This document shows positions 37,741-49,119 of a stretch of 64,000 nt of DNA, in pieces (position 1 is the stretch's first letter; the number at the start of each line of letters is the position of its first letter). The notes under the pieces are model-generated. The model searched no databases. It saw only the letters and a list, made by a program, of their open reading frames with translations, and was not told the DNA's origin. The position numbers were made by a program, and so were the translations under genes. Origin of the DNA: Litoditis marina (Eukaryota; Nematoda; Chromadorea; Rhabditida; Rhabditidae); NCBI GenBank assembly GCA_964036275.1, contig OZ038436.1, positions 15,589,904 to 15,653,903 of the forward strand, read 5' to 3'.

Positions 37741-37806
37741 GAAGAGGAAGAGAAAAAGAGAGAGAGAGAGGTACAGAGGTAGAGAAATAGAGAGAGATAA
37801 AAAGAA
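37697..37806. repeat. (GA)n simple-sequence tract
   Basis: About 20 uninterrupted GA dinucleotides, followed by imperfect GA/AAG-rich sequence. Open frames across it on the minus strand are low-complexity Ser/Leu/Phe strings and are not credible genes. Confidence 0.95.
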
Positions 37807-38242
37807 AAAGAGCTCACCCGTTTCCTCAGAGTGTCGTAGATGCGCAGGCATGTCTCTTGGTTCGACTGATTTCTTTCTCGGCCCAAGAGTCAAATTGTGA
37901 AACAATCAGTACTTCTGTATGTTTTATTACTGAACAAAGTGCAGCAAAACACAAAGGTGAAGTAAACATGTTGAAGAATTTCGCAAACTAAATGATCGCC
38001 TCGAACTTTATTTTGGGAAGAAAACACTGCACTCTTAGGGTCTCGTGCTCAGTACATAGTGGGGGGTTTTCCTGTGCATCAGGTGTACACATCGTTTTAG
38101 AGCAACAGTTAAAGTTTCCGAACAACGGTTGAGAAGGAAAATACAGTTTTATAATGTAATCATACTTCGCACCCACACAAATCCGCACCAGACCTTCTTG
38201 TTCAAGTGTGTTTGACACACTTGTTACCTTTTACAGTAAGAG

Positions 38243-38248
38243 TTTATT
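38243..38248 (-). terminator. polyadenylation signal AATAAA for glutaminase copy A
   Basis: TTTATT on the + strand lies 10 bases downstream of the TAA proposed to end copy A. The position suits a compact 3' UTR and supports the choice of last exon. Confidence 0.5.
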
Positions 38249-38257
38249 GCTTTCATG

Positions 38258-38331
38258 TTAATTTTGAGTGTTGTCATGATCAGATTTTCCGTAGCGCTTT
38301 CGAATCACGCTGTTTCTTCGCTCCCTATGAA
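38258..38331 (-). other. proposed last exon of glutaminase copy A
   Basis: Acceptor AACTTATAG, then a frame encoding [16 protein letters not shown] and a short polar tail ending TAA, with AATAAA 10 bases on. Phase matches the upstream exon. The intron before it (1,039 bp) is long and contains the fold-back element at 39102-39266. Confidence 0.45.
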
Positions 38332-41300
38332 CTATAAGTTGTCGAAAGCGTCTTCATATAATTATGAAAAGCAGTTTGAACATTCTGCCGCTTGCTGTGA
38401 GCGGTTGTGGTAAGGTGGAACAGTTATATCCTAAGCAATTGAGCCTGTACTGAAAATGAGGGCTAGCCACCTACAGACGATTTTCTGCGTTTTTTGCAGT
38501 TTCTGCATGGTTTCCAACAGTTTTCCACGGTCAAAAATTTTCGTGTGTAAGCTATACAGTCACGTTCAACAAAACTACAAAGTCTATTGTGTTATTTACT
38601 TGTTGTTGTGTGCTTATTTTTGAGGGGAGGGACGTCCAGTGAACAAAACTAAGAATGAATACGAAAAGTTGTTATTATTCACATCAATGTACAAAATGAA
38701 AGAAATCCAACATGTCAAGAAATCGAAAAATTAATCAAGTTCTACAGTTTTATAACAGTTCGATCGGTAGATCTGGAGTCTCTTTCGATTTTACTTGGCG
38801 TTTTTCAGATGGCGGGGTGAGGTGGCCTGAAAGTGCCAAAATGTGGTGGTCGAGTTTTTCAGTCTTTTTTCATTTTCAGTGTTCAAATATAATCGCTCAA
38901 TTTTGAGACGTGGTCAATTCGATCTATAAAATGATCGGAAAGCTCTTCAAAACAAAATAGATAGTTTTGTCTGAAAAACACGCCGATAACGTTTCAATTG
39001 CAGCCTGTCAGAGAAACTATCGTGAGTGCGCCAGTTACAAAAGCGTGGAGGTCAGTGAGATCACAAACAGTCTGAAACAGTTTACGTTTATTTGACCTGA
39101 ATACGTATGCCAGAAGATCCCGGCACTTTCATCCCATCTTGCGTCTCCTTGAACGCGCGCTATTTCTCTGCTCTTACGTCCCGCCGGGATGTAAGAGACG
39201 AGAAATAGTGAGGCAGAGCGAGAGACGCAGGATGGGATGAAGGTGCCGGGATCTTCTAGCATACGTACTCTGCACACTCTCTTCGATGACGTTGAAAAAG
39301 TGGCTGACTACTTAAAAAAATAATGAATGATTGAGACTCGGTTCAAATCCTACAGACTCAAGAAACATACCTTCCAGCCGCCGCATCTGGTATGAATCCG
39401 AATCGAACGATTCCAGATCGCTGCAAAAAAGTGGTTTTTAATTCAGTCCGGAAAAAGCTACCGTTTGATAGATAAATTTAGTAATCATTCCGAGATTCCG
39501 TAACTGTCTTTCGTTTTAGCAAGTTCGTTATCTTACCTGCCTTTTTGGTAAACCAGACCCTTAGGTAACATGTTTCAAAATACCTCAAAACTCTGTAAAG
39601 TATCGAGTCGATTCGAGCCGATTCGGCTGGTTTTATGGAAGAATTGTTCCAGCCGAAATCACACGAGTCAGCCTGCGATGGCCCGCGATTTTAAAGCTGA
39701 GTGGCAGCTGACCGAAACATGTTTCCACCTATCTCTGCCAGGCTCATTGTAGAATTCCCGTTTAATAACTTTTTCGGTCACCCGAGAAGATAACCTGAAC
39801 CATAAAAACCGGTTCCTATGTCAGCTAATCACAAAATGGTTCCGCACCTATCTCTGTCGAGCTCGTCATGGGATTCCTCCTCCTTTTCCGTTGTCGTCGC
39901 CAGCCCGGCCAAACTGTTGGTCAGAAGTCGAAGGACACATTTGTCGTGTTTGAATTGTCTAGCGTCATCCAGCGGAGTGCGACCCCATCTGTAATTAGTT
40001 TTGCTCAAAGGAGACCGGAATACAACTTGAGCAGAGTTTTTGTTTCGGGCTGTTCTCAACGGTATTGAGAGCAGAAAGCAGAAATAACTTGTGTACTAGT
40101 TTGGTCAGTTCACGTGACTTTCACATGATAATGCGGCGCGACACGCAACGCGTCCAATCAAAAGTAGGATACATCAGCTTTACAAGAAACCATGTTGCTC
40201 TCCGGTCTCCTTTAAGGTGTTGGGTATAGTACGGATCAAAATTGATTGGAAACATGGAGATAGCGTACTGAGAGCTCAACAGACTTCGCAGGTAAGGGAA
40301 GACGTTTACATTGAATAAATACTACTGAACGGATTTGTTGAACGTCTCCGTTGAAATTACCATGGTAATGTACGAAAATGAGATAGTGGACTGAAAATGA
40401 GATGAACCTTTTAGAATGTATTGATGAACGAAAACGAGTACTAATTGAATGTAGCACCAGCTAGAAGTTCGAGTTTACTAGGAATTTGCGTGTGTTCAAT
40501 TTAACTGCCAAGAGGGTTTTCATATCTTCCAACCAGATCTCCCTCTCAAACTGCAACCAACAGAAAGGTGACACTGCCTCACCTGTCCTTCGGTGAAAGT
40601 TTCACTTTAGCCACCTCCACTAGGAACTTCACAATGTGGGCGTGTCCCTCCGAGGCCGCAATATGAAGGGCAGTTCTACCGTCATAGTCGGCTACGTTCA
40701 GGTCGTGACCTTGTAGATACATTCTAAAAGAGGTTGGAAACTGAAACTGTTTGATTCCTCACAAAGAATTGGGGAATGCAACGCAATCCACAAGCTGTGC
40801 ATCACATTAGAAGATGTTCGTTCTTGTTCTACGTCATAATTGGGTTAACTATCAGTATGCCAGAGAAAATACACGATGACGGACAAAATCCGATTGTGAT
40901 AATTCAAATTTGTCTCCTCACGCTTATGCGTGGAGGTAAATGTATGACTACTTTGGAGACAAAATGTATAACCATTGTAATTTTCGCGTTTTTTTTCAAA
41001 GATCTTTTTTCTATCTCACCTTCGAACGGTTTCGAATTCTCCGTTTTTGGCGGCAAATAGCAGAGATATAATTTTCTCTGTGTCTCTCTGACCAACACGA
41101 TTTCTCGGGTCCAATTTCATCGTATCAGCATGGACCAGACTGTCGTAGTTGTGGAAGTTGAAGTGTTGAATCAGTTTCTAGAGAATGAAATTTTATGAAA
41201 ACTTCGGAAAACTGCATGAATTTTTTCTACCGCATACCTCAGTCTCTTAATGTATAGTTACGTTAATGACTTGCACTAAATATTAATTTTATAATCAAAA

Positions 41301-44300
41301 AAAAAATTCAAATATCTACCATAGGATGTGTTTGATTTATTCTTCAATTTTTAAGTTTGTGAACATTTGGGAAAACTAAAAAAACTGTTTTGTAACTCAC
41401 TCGACAGAAAGCGACTCCGCGGCTGCTATTTCCACATTTGTCGAGTTTTGGGGAAAACAGAGCGATTCCCATCAGATTCGGCACAACCACAATCAATACT
41501 CCGGAAACGCCGGATTTAGCTGGAAGGCCGACCTGAAGTTAATTGATCAAGAACAAACTTACCAAGTTGATAGTTTATCGCAACCTTCTTTGTGTCGAAG
41601 CTGTTTTTCCGACGCGATGAATACTTCTCCAAATTAGTAAAAAAAATTCGCGTGAAACTGAGATGCATTTCATTCGCTACAAACAAATGGTGAAACATAT
41701 TCAACATTATTGTAATGAGTTGTGCTGCTCATCATAAAAACCAAAATTAATGTTCTCTAACGCTTGTGTGTGAGGTGTGAAAAGTTCACCTGGAAAGCGA
41801 ACTTTCCGGACAGATCGTACATTCCGCACGAGTACATGAGAGAGAGAACGTCCCGGCAGGGTCGAGGAGCCACACATCTTTCCTGGGTCAGAGGACACAA
41901 ACCTAGATGATTATATATATTTGATTTGTAAGTAGAAAGTACCCTTTTATGCGTTGTGTGATCAGATATATGTTCAAAATGTAAACCTGAACTTTAGAGC
42001 TGCCAAATTGTGAAACTTTCGCACAGCAGAAAATCAGTTGATCTCATTTGAAGAGATCCTATACTCCGTTCCACCAATCGGTGACTTTCTACAGTAATCT
42101 TTCGAATAGTCAAGGCAATTTATTTAATCAACAAACAGGCTTTTAGCTTCACTGTTTTCTGTGCCTGTAGTTACCACTGTATATAACAAAATCACAAAGT
42201 TCAAACTATTTATAATACCTACAAGATATGAGTAATGTACTTGAAAGATTTACAATCTCACTGTAGAGGGCTATTGTTGCGTGAAACAGACTATAATTCG
42301 AACCCAGCGCCCAAGTATGGCAGTCTTCCGTGTTCACAATTATACTGGTGTCGCTGTTAAAAAACAGGTTGTAAACTTATACACAGGATGAAATCAGGTA
42401 CACAGTGCGTTACCATAATGTTCGGTACGACGACTATACCTCCGTTGGCCAGTGTTGCCGCCATAACAGATAGTGTATCGCAGTTCGTTTCCAAAGAACA
42501 TAGTTGGAAATAAAGGTCCAGTTCATCGCGGAGGCTCTAAAATACGGTTGTTAATCCAGTGGAAAATTTCGAGTTCACGAGTTTCGCGTATTCGAGTTAT
42601 ACCCTACTGTGGAATGAATGAGACATTACAAAAGAACTTTCTGTTGAGAAACAATTGCTAGGGTACGAGGAAAGAGCGACTTCAAGGTATTCGATTATAG
42701 TCGTCGCTCACGGAAAGGCGGGAGGGTACTGTATATCTCACTTTCCGCTGTGTACGCACACATGTCTTCGATTCCGAATCTTGCCCGTTATGTGCTCTAA
42801 TAGCACAGTGGTTAGCGCCCTGCTACGAATCTTTTGCTCGCAGGTTCGATTCCGGCGAGAGACAGAAATTTATAAATTAGGCACTCACTATAGTGAGTTT
42901 TGTGTGCCCCCGGAGTTTTTTGATCTGCTTTACACGTTTGATTCGTAGTAATATTTGTTGCAGAACCGAGTGAACAGTCCTTCCTGTTTTTAGAAAGGTT
43001 AATCTCAAGCGTTTCAAGCTCATACCTTCATTTTGGGCGGGAAACACTTGTTCTCTTTCATGTAATAAGAAAGGGCGTAGTTGCGATCTGCCGAGTCACG
43101 TTCCGATAAAAATCTGGAATCACGGAGGTGGATATTTTGAAAAATGATCGAGTAATGTGTAATAACGTATGTTTAATGGCCGTTTTTAGATACATCACGG
43201 AATCTCTATCCCAACCTATCCAACCGACGTTATTTCTCTGCTCTTACCACGCAGGATTATCATCGTGCGAAATAGTGCGCAAGAGGAGAGACGCAGGTTG
43301 AGATGAAGCTGAAGAAAAGCTGAAGAAAAGAACGGCAGTGTGCGTGCTATGGTCATGTGCGAAAAGACAACTAGTAAACTTTGGTCTCTGTAATCTCGTA
43401 AACTCGTGAACTCTTGAACAGAGGTAATAAAACCTCACGTGGCATTATTGAATCCCACATTTTCTCCGCCCGCCATTTTTCGATACTCATTGATGACGAA
43501 ATCGAATCGATCGGCCATATTCATCCCACTTTTAATCAATGATGACGTCAGAATTGCACCAGCATTTATCATCGGATTATGTGGTTTTCCTGAAAAACAA
43601 AAGATGAGATGCCGTAGCAATTTCATAGACGTCGAGCAGCTTCCGGAAGGTGTACCTTCTTGGGTTACGTGGTACTCAGAGAAAATCTCGCCGATTGCCG
43701 GTCGGTTTCGCCCGGCTTTCTCTGCGCCGGCAGCCAACCAGACACGCAACCGTCAAGAAAACTGGCTACAAAATTGTGGTTAGAAAACTCGATTCGTTTG
43801 GCGCCCGCTAGTGACCCCCATAGGGTTGTTAAAGTCGAAATCGAAACTCGACTCGACTCGAAAAAAACTCGAAAGTTTTCGAGTCGAGTCGAACTCGAAA
43901 CTCGACAACTCGAAAACTCGAAATTTCCCAAAACTCGTAAACTCGAAAACTCGAAATTTTCCAAAACTCGAAAACTCGAGAACTCGAAATTTTCCAAAAC
44001 TCGAAATTTGGGAGCAACTAGGGAGCTACTCTGTCACTAGCGGGCACGCTCGGCAAAATTGTCCAACTACTGTCATTTTGTTATAACACTAACATGTTAC
44101 GTGTTATTCTCGACTAATGATGTTCTCCTTGGTACATCTGCCAAATCACTGTACTACCACCTACCGGTAGGATCGAGGCATATCTCATTGAAGAACCTTC
44201 CACTTGGCTCGTGTCCAACATACGAATGGACCTCATCGGCCCCCACATCCGATGCCACTATGGCATAGTTGAACGCCTGAAGTATTAGGATAGAACAAGG

Positions 44301-47300
44301 CACAACACGAGATTAATTCTTTTGTATACGTAGTCCAAGAAGTGATGTCGTAAACCAATCACAGCAGTGCATATACCTGAGAAAAGATGTACTACCATCC
44401 TAATACGTAGTCGCAATAAACGTCGGAAACACATCATCAAGCGCGGATAATTTTCCACGTTTTATTGACGATTTCATTAAGTTTTAGTCCACTAATAACC
44501 ATCTTATACAAACCATCCTGTATTATCATCATCTTGTTTCAAAAACATCCACGTCAACATTCTAGCAAGTTTCTTACTTTATTTAGAGCAAAATTATTCA
44601 TATTGGACTGGGAGGAAATCTAAAAAATTCTTTGAAACTTTCTACTTGTGATTGTTTTCCAATTTCTGCTTATCTTTCACCTATCACTATCGATAAACTA
44701 ATAACACTGTGTAATAGGTGATGTTTCGTCTTTCTAATATTTATGTCTTTGTTTTGGTTGGGTTTTACTACCCACATGCGTTTGATGGGTTCATTTGCAC
44801 CTAGAGTGCAGTTCGAAAAACTTTTGAAAGTTGTAGTATAAATTATCGAGATGAATAAAAAAGGAAATAATAACTGTTATATTTATTTAAAACAAAAATA
44901 GTTGTTTTCATTAAGACTTTTGGATGTTATTATGGAAATATGTGCTCAGTGAAAGGTGCCACTCAAAATCGTTTCGACCCTGATTCAAGACGATTTTGGT
45001 GTTGTTCTCAGAGTCCGGAATAATAACTGTTCAATTTGTCTCAGAATATTTAACAGAATATTTAAAAAGTCTTGCGTATGATCTTTGTTGTCTAACGAAA
45101 TCAATCTTCTCTCTGATCTTACTAAAAACAATGAATGCAACCTTGAAATCTGGTCTCAGATCAGTCATCTTTTTGAGAACGTTCTCTTTTTAGAGATACA
45201 CCATTAATAACTCGAAGAGAGTTTGATCGGAGACCAACACGATATAGTTGTGTTGGAATTGAACATATTTTACAACTTGAACTGAAGTATAGAATTCGCT
45301 TTTTCCAAAGCAGGTCTATACGGTGTATCATGCCTTACGCTTAGACGTTTTGGTGTAGTTCGATCCCGCTGCCTTTTCGTCAAAATGTGTTTTGAGATCG
45401 TCGTACAACGAAGATTTTGTCACCCACATACAGTACGCTGCCTAAGTTTTCATTGGTTTGGCAACGCCTATCCGAATGAGAACTACCCTATCTTGCTAAC
45501 ACTCTGGTTAAATAAAATGTACAATAAGCTGCGTGTAAAATTAAGGTTTGTTTCTCTAGTAACATATTAAAGTCAACATTAAAGTTGAAGTTCATACCTT
45601 GCTGACACTCTGCACACAGAAGTTGGTCTTCGAGTCCCCGAATGAGACCCTTTGCCCGTCAATTGTACAGATGGACATTCCCCACAACTGCGGGTCCTGT
45701 CGGGCCAATTGGGGGATGTAGGTGGCCACATCACCATCCTCTACCTCCTTGCACTGCAAAATTCACGTTCAAGAGAAAGTTGCCGCAAAAGAGTTATGAG
45801 CCTGTCAAAATTTTCGATAAAATGAAAAGTTCTTTGAATCAATTTAAACTCTTCGGACAGTTATGCTGTTGAAAACTGGTCTGTTTGCCTCTATCCAAAG
45901 GCCAAACCTTCGTGAGACATCAGTAAACCAGAAAAAGGAAGTTTCCCCACAAACAAAGAGCCCACCTAAGATAAATGAGAAAATATTAAGAATGAACTAG
46001 CAGGGTGCTCACCTCAATGAACAGTTCTTCCATCTTATTTTTGAACTCGAACCACGAGGGAATGATCAACTCATTGCAGAGCGCTTTCGAGATGAGGCTG
46101 AGCGAGGGATGAATACATCTGGAAAACATTGGGGTGCATTTCAGTTTTGCATTTAGTTCAAAGGTCCTTCATGTTTCGGAACAATACAGACTTGCGGCCA
46201 AAATGTGTACTACTACAAAATAAGAACATTTCTTGAATATTTTCAGTTTCACTAACTGTTTGAACTGTTCCCGGTCCATGTTCATATTCCGTGTGTCATC
46301 TTCTTTGGCGTCGTCGTGTTGTTTTATTTTGTCCATCATCGGTCGAAGACGAGGATCTTTTTCACGAAGACCGAACGAACGCAGAACCTTCAGAAGAATA
46401 ATATCGACTCCGTGTTTTTAAGATTGTTTTCATAGAACTCAACAGCCTGTCACAGAGTTTGTAAAAACCGCAAGCCTTGTTTTGAGTTTCTATTTGGGTG
46501 AAATTAGAGCAATTCACTACAGTGGACGAAACCTGCTCATATTTCTCCAGTACCACTTAGGGAAAAAAAGAACATAGGTGGGGATTCACCTATGTTCTTT
46601 TCACCATTCTCTTTTTTGGCAACCTTTCGCGTTTCAAACTTTCGTTCCGTTATTACACACTGTGTAATAAATATTTGATTTTGATTGATTTGAACGCAGG
46701 CTATGGAAAGGCTATGAAAAGGCAGTTGTAGTTTGATCTCAAAACACCGCAACTCACAAACTTAGATCAGAACGCGACGAGATCAAACTACAAACACAGC
46801 AAAACAGGGAAACCAACACCGTACATGATTGTTTTGCAAAGAGCGGACCCTATATAAACAGTGTGATTGTAGTTTCGGATCCAGATCAAACTACAACTAT
46901 GATTCGGTCGCACCCTGTACCTTGATCAAGCGTCCCACATTGGCCTCATCGGTGTCGGGTATTTTGAAGAGTTCGAAGATGAGGTCCTCGGGGGAGTTCT
47001 TGTCACTTCGGTCCATGTTCCCCATGAGGCCCATTCTGGTACTATCCATCAGACGTTCCACCGAGTTACGTCTGCTCAGAATGTCACCGATCACAGTTAC
47101 TGTAACAGCAACACATCTTTCAAGTGATTTTTCCGAAAAAGTTAGTTCAGGGAATAATAACTAAAGCTGTAACAAAGAGTTTCAGTTGTTATGTTTCCAA
47201 TTTTCCATTTCACCAATCACGGTTACTGTAACAGCAACATCTAAGACTTGCCCGCTTGAAAAATAAGAAAAGTGACGTTTTTTTAATTCTGGAACGAAGT

Positions 47301-47728
47301 GTAATTTGCTCATACGAAAAATTGAACACTTTTTATAGTCAACTTTATACGTTGTTCTAGAACAGTAAAGAACGCTGTTTTTACAGTTGTTTTGAATGAC
47401 CAGGCTCTATATTCATCAAGTTATTGTTCCAAATAATGTTAGTTTGAGAAAATAACAACTAGAGGAGGATTGCAAAGGTTCTGCTTCATCTTTGCAGTTT
47501 TAACAAGTAGATGTCACGTCAGAATAAAGAGTCCGCAAAAACTCAAAAGCCAATTGTTGATGTCTGACTCCTCGTTTACAATGATTTTTTTACATCTGGT
47601 ATAGCCGGCGGAATATGGTGAGGCACAGCATAAATGAGGCATACAGTGATCCAATGAAATTCATTCAACAGTTATAGGAACTTACACGTCTTCTTGGAGT
47701 GCCCTCCATTCTGTTCAGATTCCGCCAT
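38258..47728 (-). CDS. GLS: glutaminase (GLS family, ankyrin-repeat), copy A
   Basis: Hydrolyses glutamine to glutamate and ammonia. Exons on the minus strand: 47728-47686, 47099-46921, 46387-46257, 46118-46013, 45753-45598, 44276-44165, 43589-43439, 43113-43026, 42536-42440, 41902-41790, 41532-41401, 41177-41020, 40723-40583, 39988-39848, 39420-39371, 38331-38258 (623 codons plus stop). All introns are GT-AG and the frame closes throughout. The helical N-terminal domain is about 20-150, followed by the serine-dependent glutaminase fold at about 160-455 and two ankyrin-type repeats at about 490-575. Catalytic S202 and K205 lie in QSVSK. Pocket residues are Y165 (YIPQLA), N251 (NPMINAG), E297 and N304 (SERDSADRN), Y331, Y383 (CGMYD) and V401. 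No mitochondrial presequence is visible, so an upstream exon may be missing. The last exon is the least certain: read-through of exon 14 would instead stop at 39829 (588 residues). Paralogue of the gene at 49672-58212. Confidence 0.92.
39102..39266. mobile_element. 165-bp fold-back element (CTGCGTCTC family)
   Basis: The two ends are near-perfect inverted repeats: TACGTATGCCAGAAGATCCC on the left, with its complement ending GCATACGTA on the right. They enclose GCGTCTC...TATTTCTCTGCTC and its complement, so almost the whole element can fold into one hairpin. It lies in the last intron of copy A. Related pieces occur near 43209, 56205, 56760 and 62645. Confidence 0.8.
39371..39420 (-). other. 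penultimate exon of glutaminase copy A
   Basis: Preceded by TTTTTTGCAG and followed by GTATGT. It encodes [16 protein letters not shown], an acidic/serine segment. It fits the phase of a strong donor in exon 14 (GATAG|GTGCGG) and occupies the same place as the serine-rich exon of copy B (50254-50345). Inferred from splice phase and paralogue comparison. Confidence 0.6.
39829..39847 (-). other. alternative end of glutaminase copy A
   Basis: If the donor after exon 14 is not used, the frame continues CGTIL and stops at TGA (39831-39829). This would make a shorter 588-residue isoform. Copy B has an equivalent read-through stop that also gives 588 residues. Confidence 0.3.
41020..41902 (-). other. 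exons 10-12 of copy A: C-terminal half of the glutaminase fold
   Basis: Exons 41902-41790, 41532-41401 and 41177-41020 encode [18 protein letters not shown], then [12 protein letters not shown] and [16 protein letters not shown], then FNFHNYDSL and [11 protein letters not shown]. These are the most recognisable glutaminase stretches and carry the second catalytic tyrosine (Y383) and the glycine/valine strand of the active site. Confidence 0.9.
42280..42345 (-). repeat. tRNA-like fragment (SINE or tRNA pseudogene)
   Basis: The minus strand contains GGGTTCGAATTATAG, a good pol III B-box, preceded by GGAAGACTGCC. I cannot fold a complete cloverleaf. It lies within an intron of copy A. Confidence 0.3.
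42787..42868 (+). repeat. tRNA-derived SINE-like fragment
   Basis: TAGCACAGTGGTTAGCGC resembles a pol III A-box and D-arm. GGTTCGATTCCGGC about 30 bases on resembles the B-box with 4 of 5 T-stem pairs. The anticodon stem does not pair, so this is not a functional tRNA. It lies in intron 8 of copy A. Confidence 0.5.
43209..43305. repeat. imperfect fold-back, CTGCGTCTC family
   Basis: TATTTCTCTGCTCTTACC on one side and GAGAGACGCAGGTTGAGATG on the other match internal parts of the 39102-39266 element. The ends are only weakly complementary. It lies in intron 8 of copy A. Confidence 0.45.
43838..44010. repeat. ACTCGAAA minisatellite in an intron
   Basis: About 170 bp of degenerate ACTCGAAA units, organised partly into ~28-bp higher units containing AAATTTTCCAAAACTCG. 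It begins with a GTCGAAATCGAAACTCGACT segment that is itself rich in TCGA palindromes. It lies in intron 6 of copy A. The long frames here on both strands are repeat artefacts. Confidence 0.85.
46726..46793. mobile_element. 68-bp palindromic element, TTGTAGTTTGATC family
   Basis: Perfect 15-bp terminal inverted repeats: TTGTAGTTTGATCTC at the left and its complement at the right. Sits in intron 2 of copy A. No coding capacity. Confidence 0.7.
46867..46896. repeat. 30-bp TTGTAGTTT/AAACTACAA palindrome
   Basis: A minimal version of the 46726-46793 family with only 12 bases between the 9-base arms. It lies 24 bases downstream of the exon 2 donor of copy A. Confidence 0.6.
47211..47245 (-). pseudogene. 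relic duplicate of the exon 2 acceptor of copy A
   Basis: TGCTGTTACAGTAACCGTGATTGGTGA (minus strand) repeats the true exon 2 boundary at 47085-47111 with few changes. It includes the AG acceptor and codons for TVIGE, but the frame then runs into unrelated sequence and stops. It is a remnant of a partial exon duplication inside intron 1. Confidence 0.55.
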
Positions 47729-47755
47729 GACGCTATCGGGTAGGTAGGTTGTTGT

Positions 47756-47971
47756 GTGGTTGGTTATACTTCTGTGTTGTTTATATTTATTTTTTTATTT
47801 CTTATAGATAGATCACAATTTTTTCTCGAACTAAAAAAAGAGAGGAAAATATCAGAAACCAATATAATATTGGATATGTATCTTCTATGTAAAAGGGACC
47901 AAGATCAACTCAGAAGAAGCTGCGAAGAAGTACAAAGATCTGTGACATATATGATGATCACCGCCTCGTAA
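47756..47971 (+). other. weak open frame, possible exon
   Basis: From an acceptor-like TATTTCTTATAG (about 47795-47806) an open frame encodes a charged, helix-prone peptide (ELKKERKISETN ... RDQDQLRRSCEEVQRS) and stops at 47971. I do not recognise it and there is no clear start. It may be chance or a transposon relic. Confidence 0.18.
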
Positions 47972-48609
47972 CGAAGCGACGTGAAAGAATGAATATTTAA
48001 ATAAATATATAAATATGTGTGAGGTTGAAAACAGTAAAGACAAATGAAGCACTTGAGATCAAAGTACAAATTCGATACTGATCAGGACGCAAGGTTCCCT
48101 TCTCTTTTATGGTGGAAAGGCCCGATCAATTTCGGCGCAACACCCTCTACAATAACAAAATAAAAGACTAGAGAGAACGAATTGTTATCAGGGTGTAATG
48201 TTCTCTTCAATGCCAGAACACTGCTCGATAACAAGTGTAGAAGTTACATTTTGACCCAAATCATAGATCGAAAATAGGCGTTATTCTCAAGCAATGAACT
48301 TTTTTACATTTGTGGAAATTTAGAACCAGGCTTTTAACGATAAGTTGTAAGATAGAGAATCACAAAACTATATGCAGAAGTTGCGCACTCAATTTGAATT
48401 TGCTTCAAATTGGATTAATAGTTCAAAGGAATGTAGACACATTAACACTGCGAATTAATCAATGTTTGGACAAAATAAACTTTATTTTTCTTTTTTATAG
48501 AATATAACATATATGAAGCGTAGTATACTTAAAAGGGACACCGAACTACTTGAACAATCAAATAAACATAATAGTAGCTCTCTGTAATGGAAAAACTCGA
48601 AGTCACCGG

Positions 48610-48670
48610 GATTATTAATAGCACAATGGTTGGTAAGTGAAAGGACAATAACCGTTTCGAGATATTGAAC
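48610..48670 (+). repeat. degenerate tRNA-like fragment
   Basis: TTAATAGCACAATGGTTGG resembles the A-box part of the fragment at 42787. The B-box half is poor. Intergenic. Confidence 0.25.
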
Positions 48671-48680
48671 TGAGTCCGTT

Positions 48681-48800
48681 ATACTGGGAGTAAATTCACT
48701 AGTCACGTGAAACGTAAAAAGTCACGTGAAATGTATATCAACATCACATTACACGTCTGAGCCCAGAAGCGTGTCGCGTGACTATGTATTGAACTAGCAG
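48681..48800. mobile_element. CACGTG-family MITE, copy 1 (diverged)
   Basis: TATACTGGGAGTAAATTCAC at the left and GTGACTATGTATTGAACTAG at the right. It keeps AGTCACGTGAAACGT and TTACACGTCTGAGCCCAG in the positions seen in the other copies (53670, 60203, 62821). Confidence 0.6.
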
Positions 48801-48971
48801 CATCAACAGAGCAATACAACACGCAATTAGATTAAAGGGGGACAGAAAGGAAAGTTAATGTGAAAGAGCTGCTCGAGAGAAACTCATAAATACTATTCTC
48901 CATTCAAACTAACCAACCTATTTTGCATACTGTTCACATGTTTTAGTCTGTTTTGGCGTACGCACCGCTAT

Positions 48972-48997
48972 GTTTAGGTACCCCGGGGTACCTAAAC
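48972..48997. repeat. 26-bp perfect palindrome
   Basis: GTTTAGGTACCCC followed directly by its exact complement, with no loop. It lies in the intergenic space upstream of copy A, in no repeat family I can identify here. Confidence 0.9.
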
Positions 48998-49119
48998 TAG
49001 CTTTCCATTCTGCCCTCTTTTAAGACGTCGTCGGACCCCGTATGCAATAGTATCCCAATGAGCACTGCTCGACCTGTGTCTCTACAAACAGATAATCTTT
49101 CCTTTCTCCTACATTCTGT

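Larger units (their letters stand above)
37124..38257. other. intergenic DNA between array and glutaminase copy A
   Basis: No gene recognised. It contains the GA-rich tract at 37697-37806. Otherwise it is unique-looking sequence of mixed composition. Confidence 0.5.

Noticed and set aside
37546..37905. 119-codon minus-strand frame and a 79-codon overlapping frame
   Set aside because: Both are translations of the GA/CT simple repeat (runs of SLSLSL).
42787..42868. Functional tRNA gene
   Set aside because: A- and B-box-like sequences are present, but the anticodon and acceptor stems do not pair.
43439..43783. 114-codon + strand frame opposite glutaminase exon 7
   Set aside because: It is the antisense shadow of a well-supported exon; the same happens at 54728-55009 in copy B.
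43660..44040. Overlapping frames of 110-126 codons on both strands in intron 6 of copy A
   Set aside because: They are translations of the ACTCGAAA minisatellite plus the antisense of exon 7.
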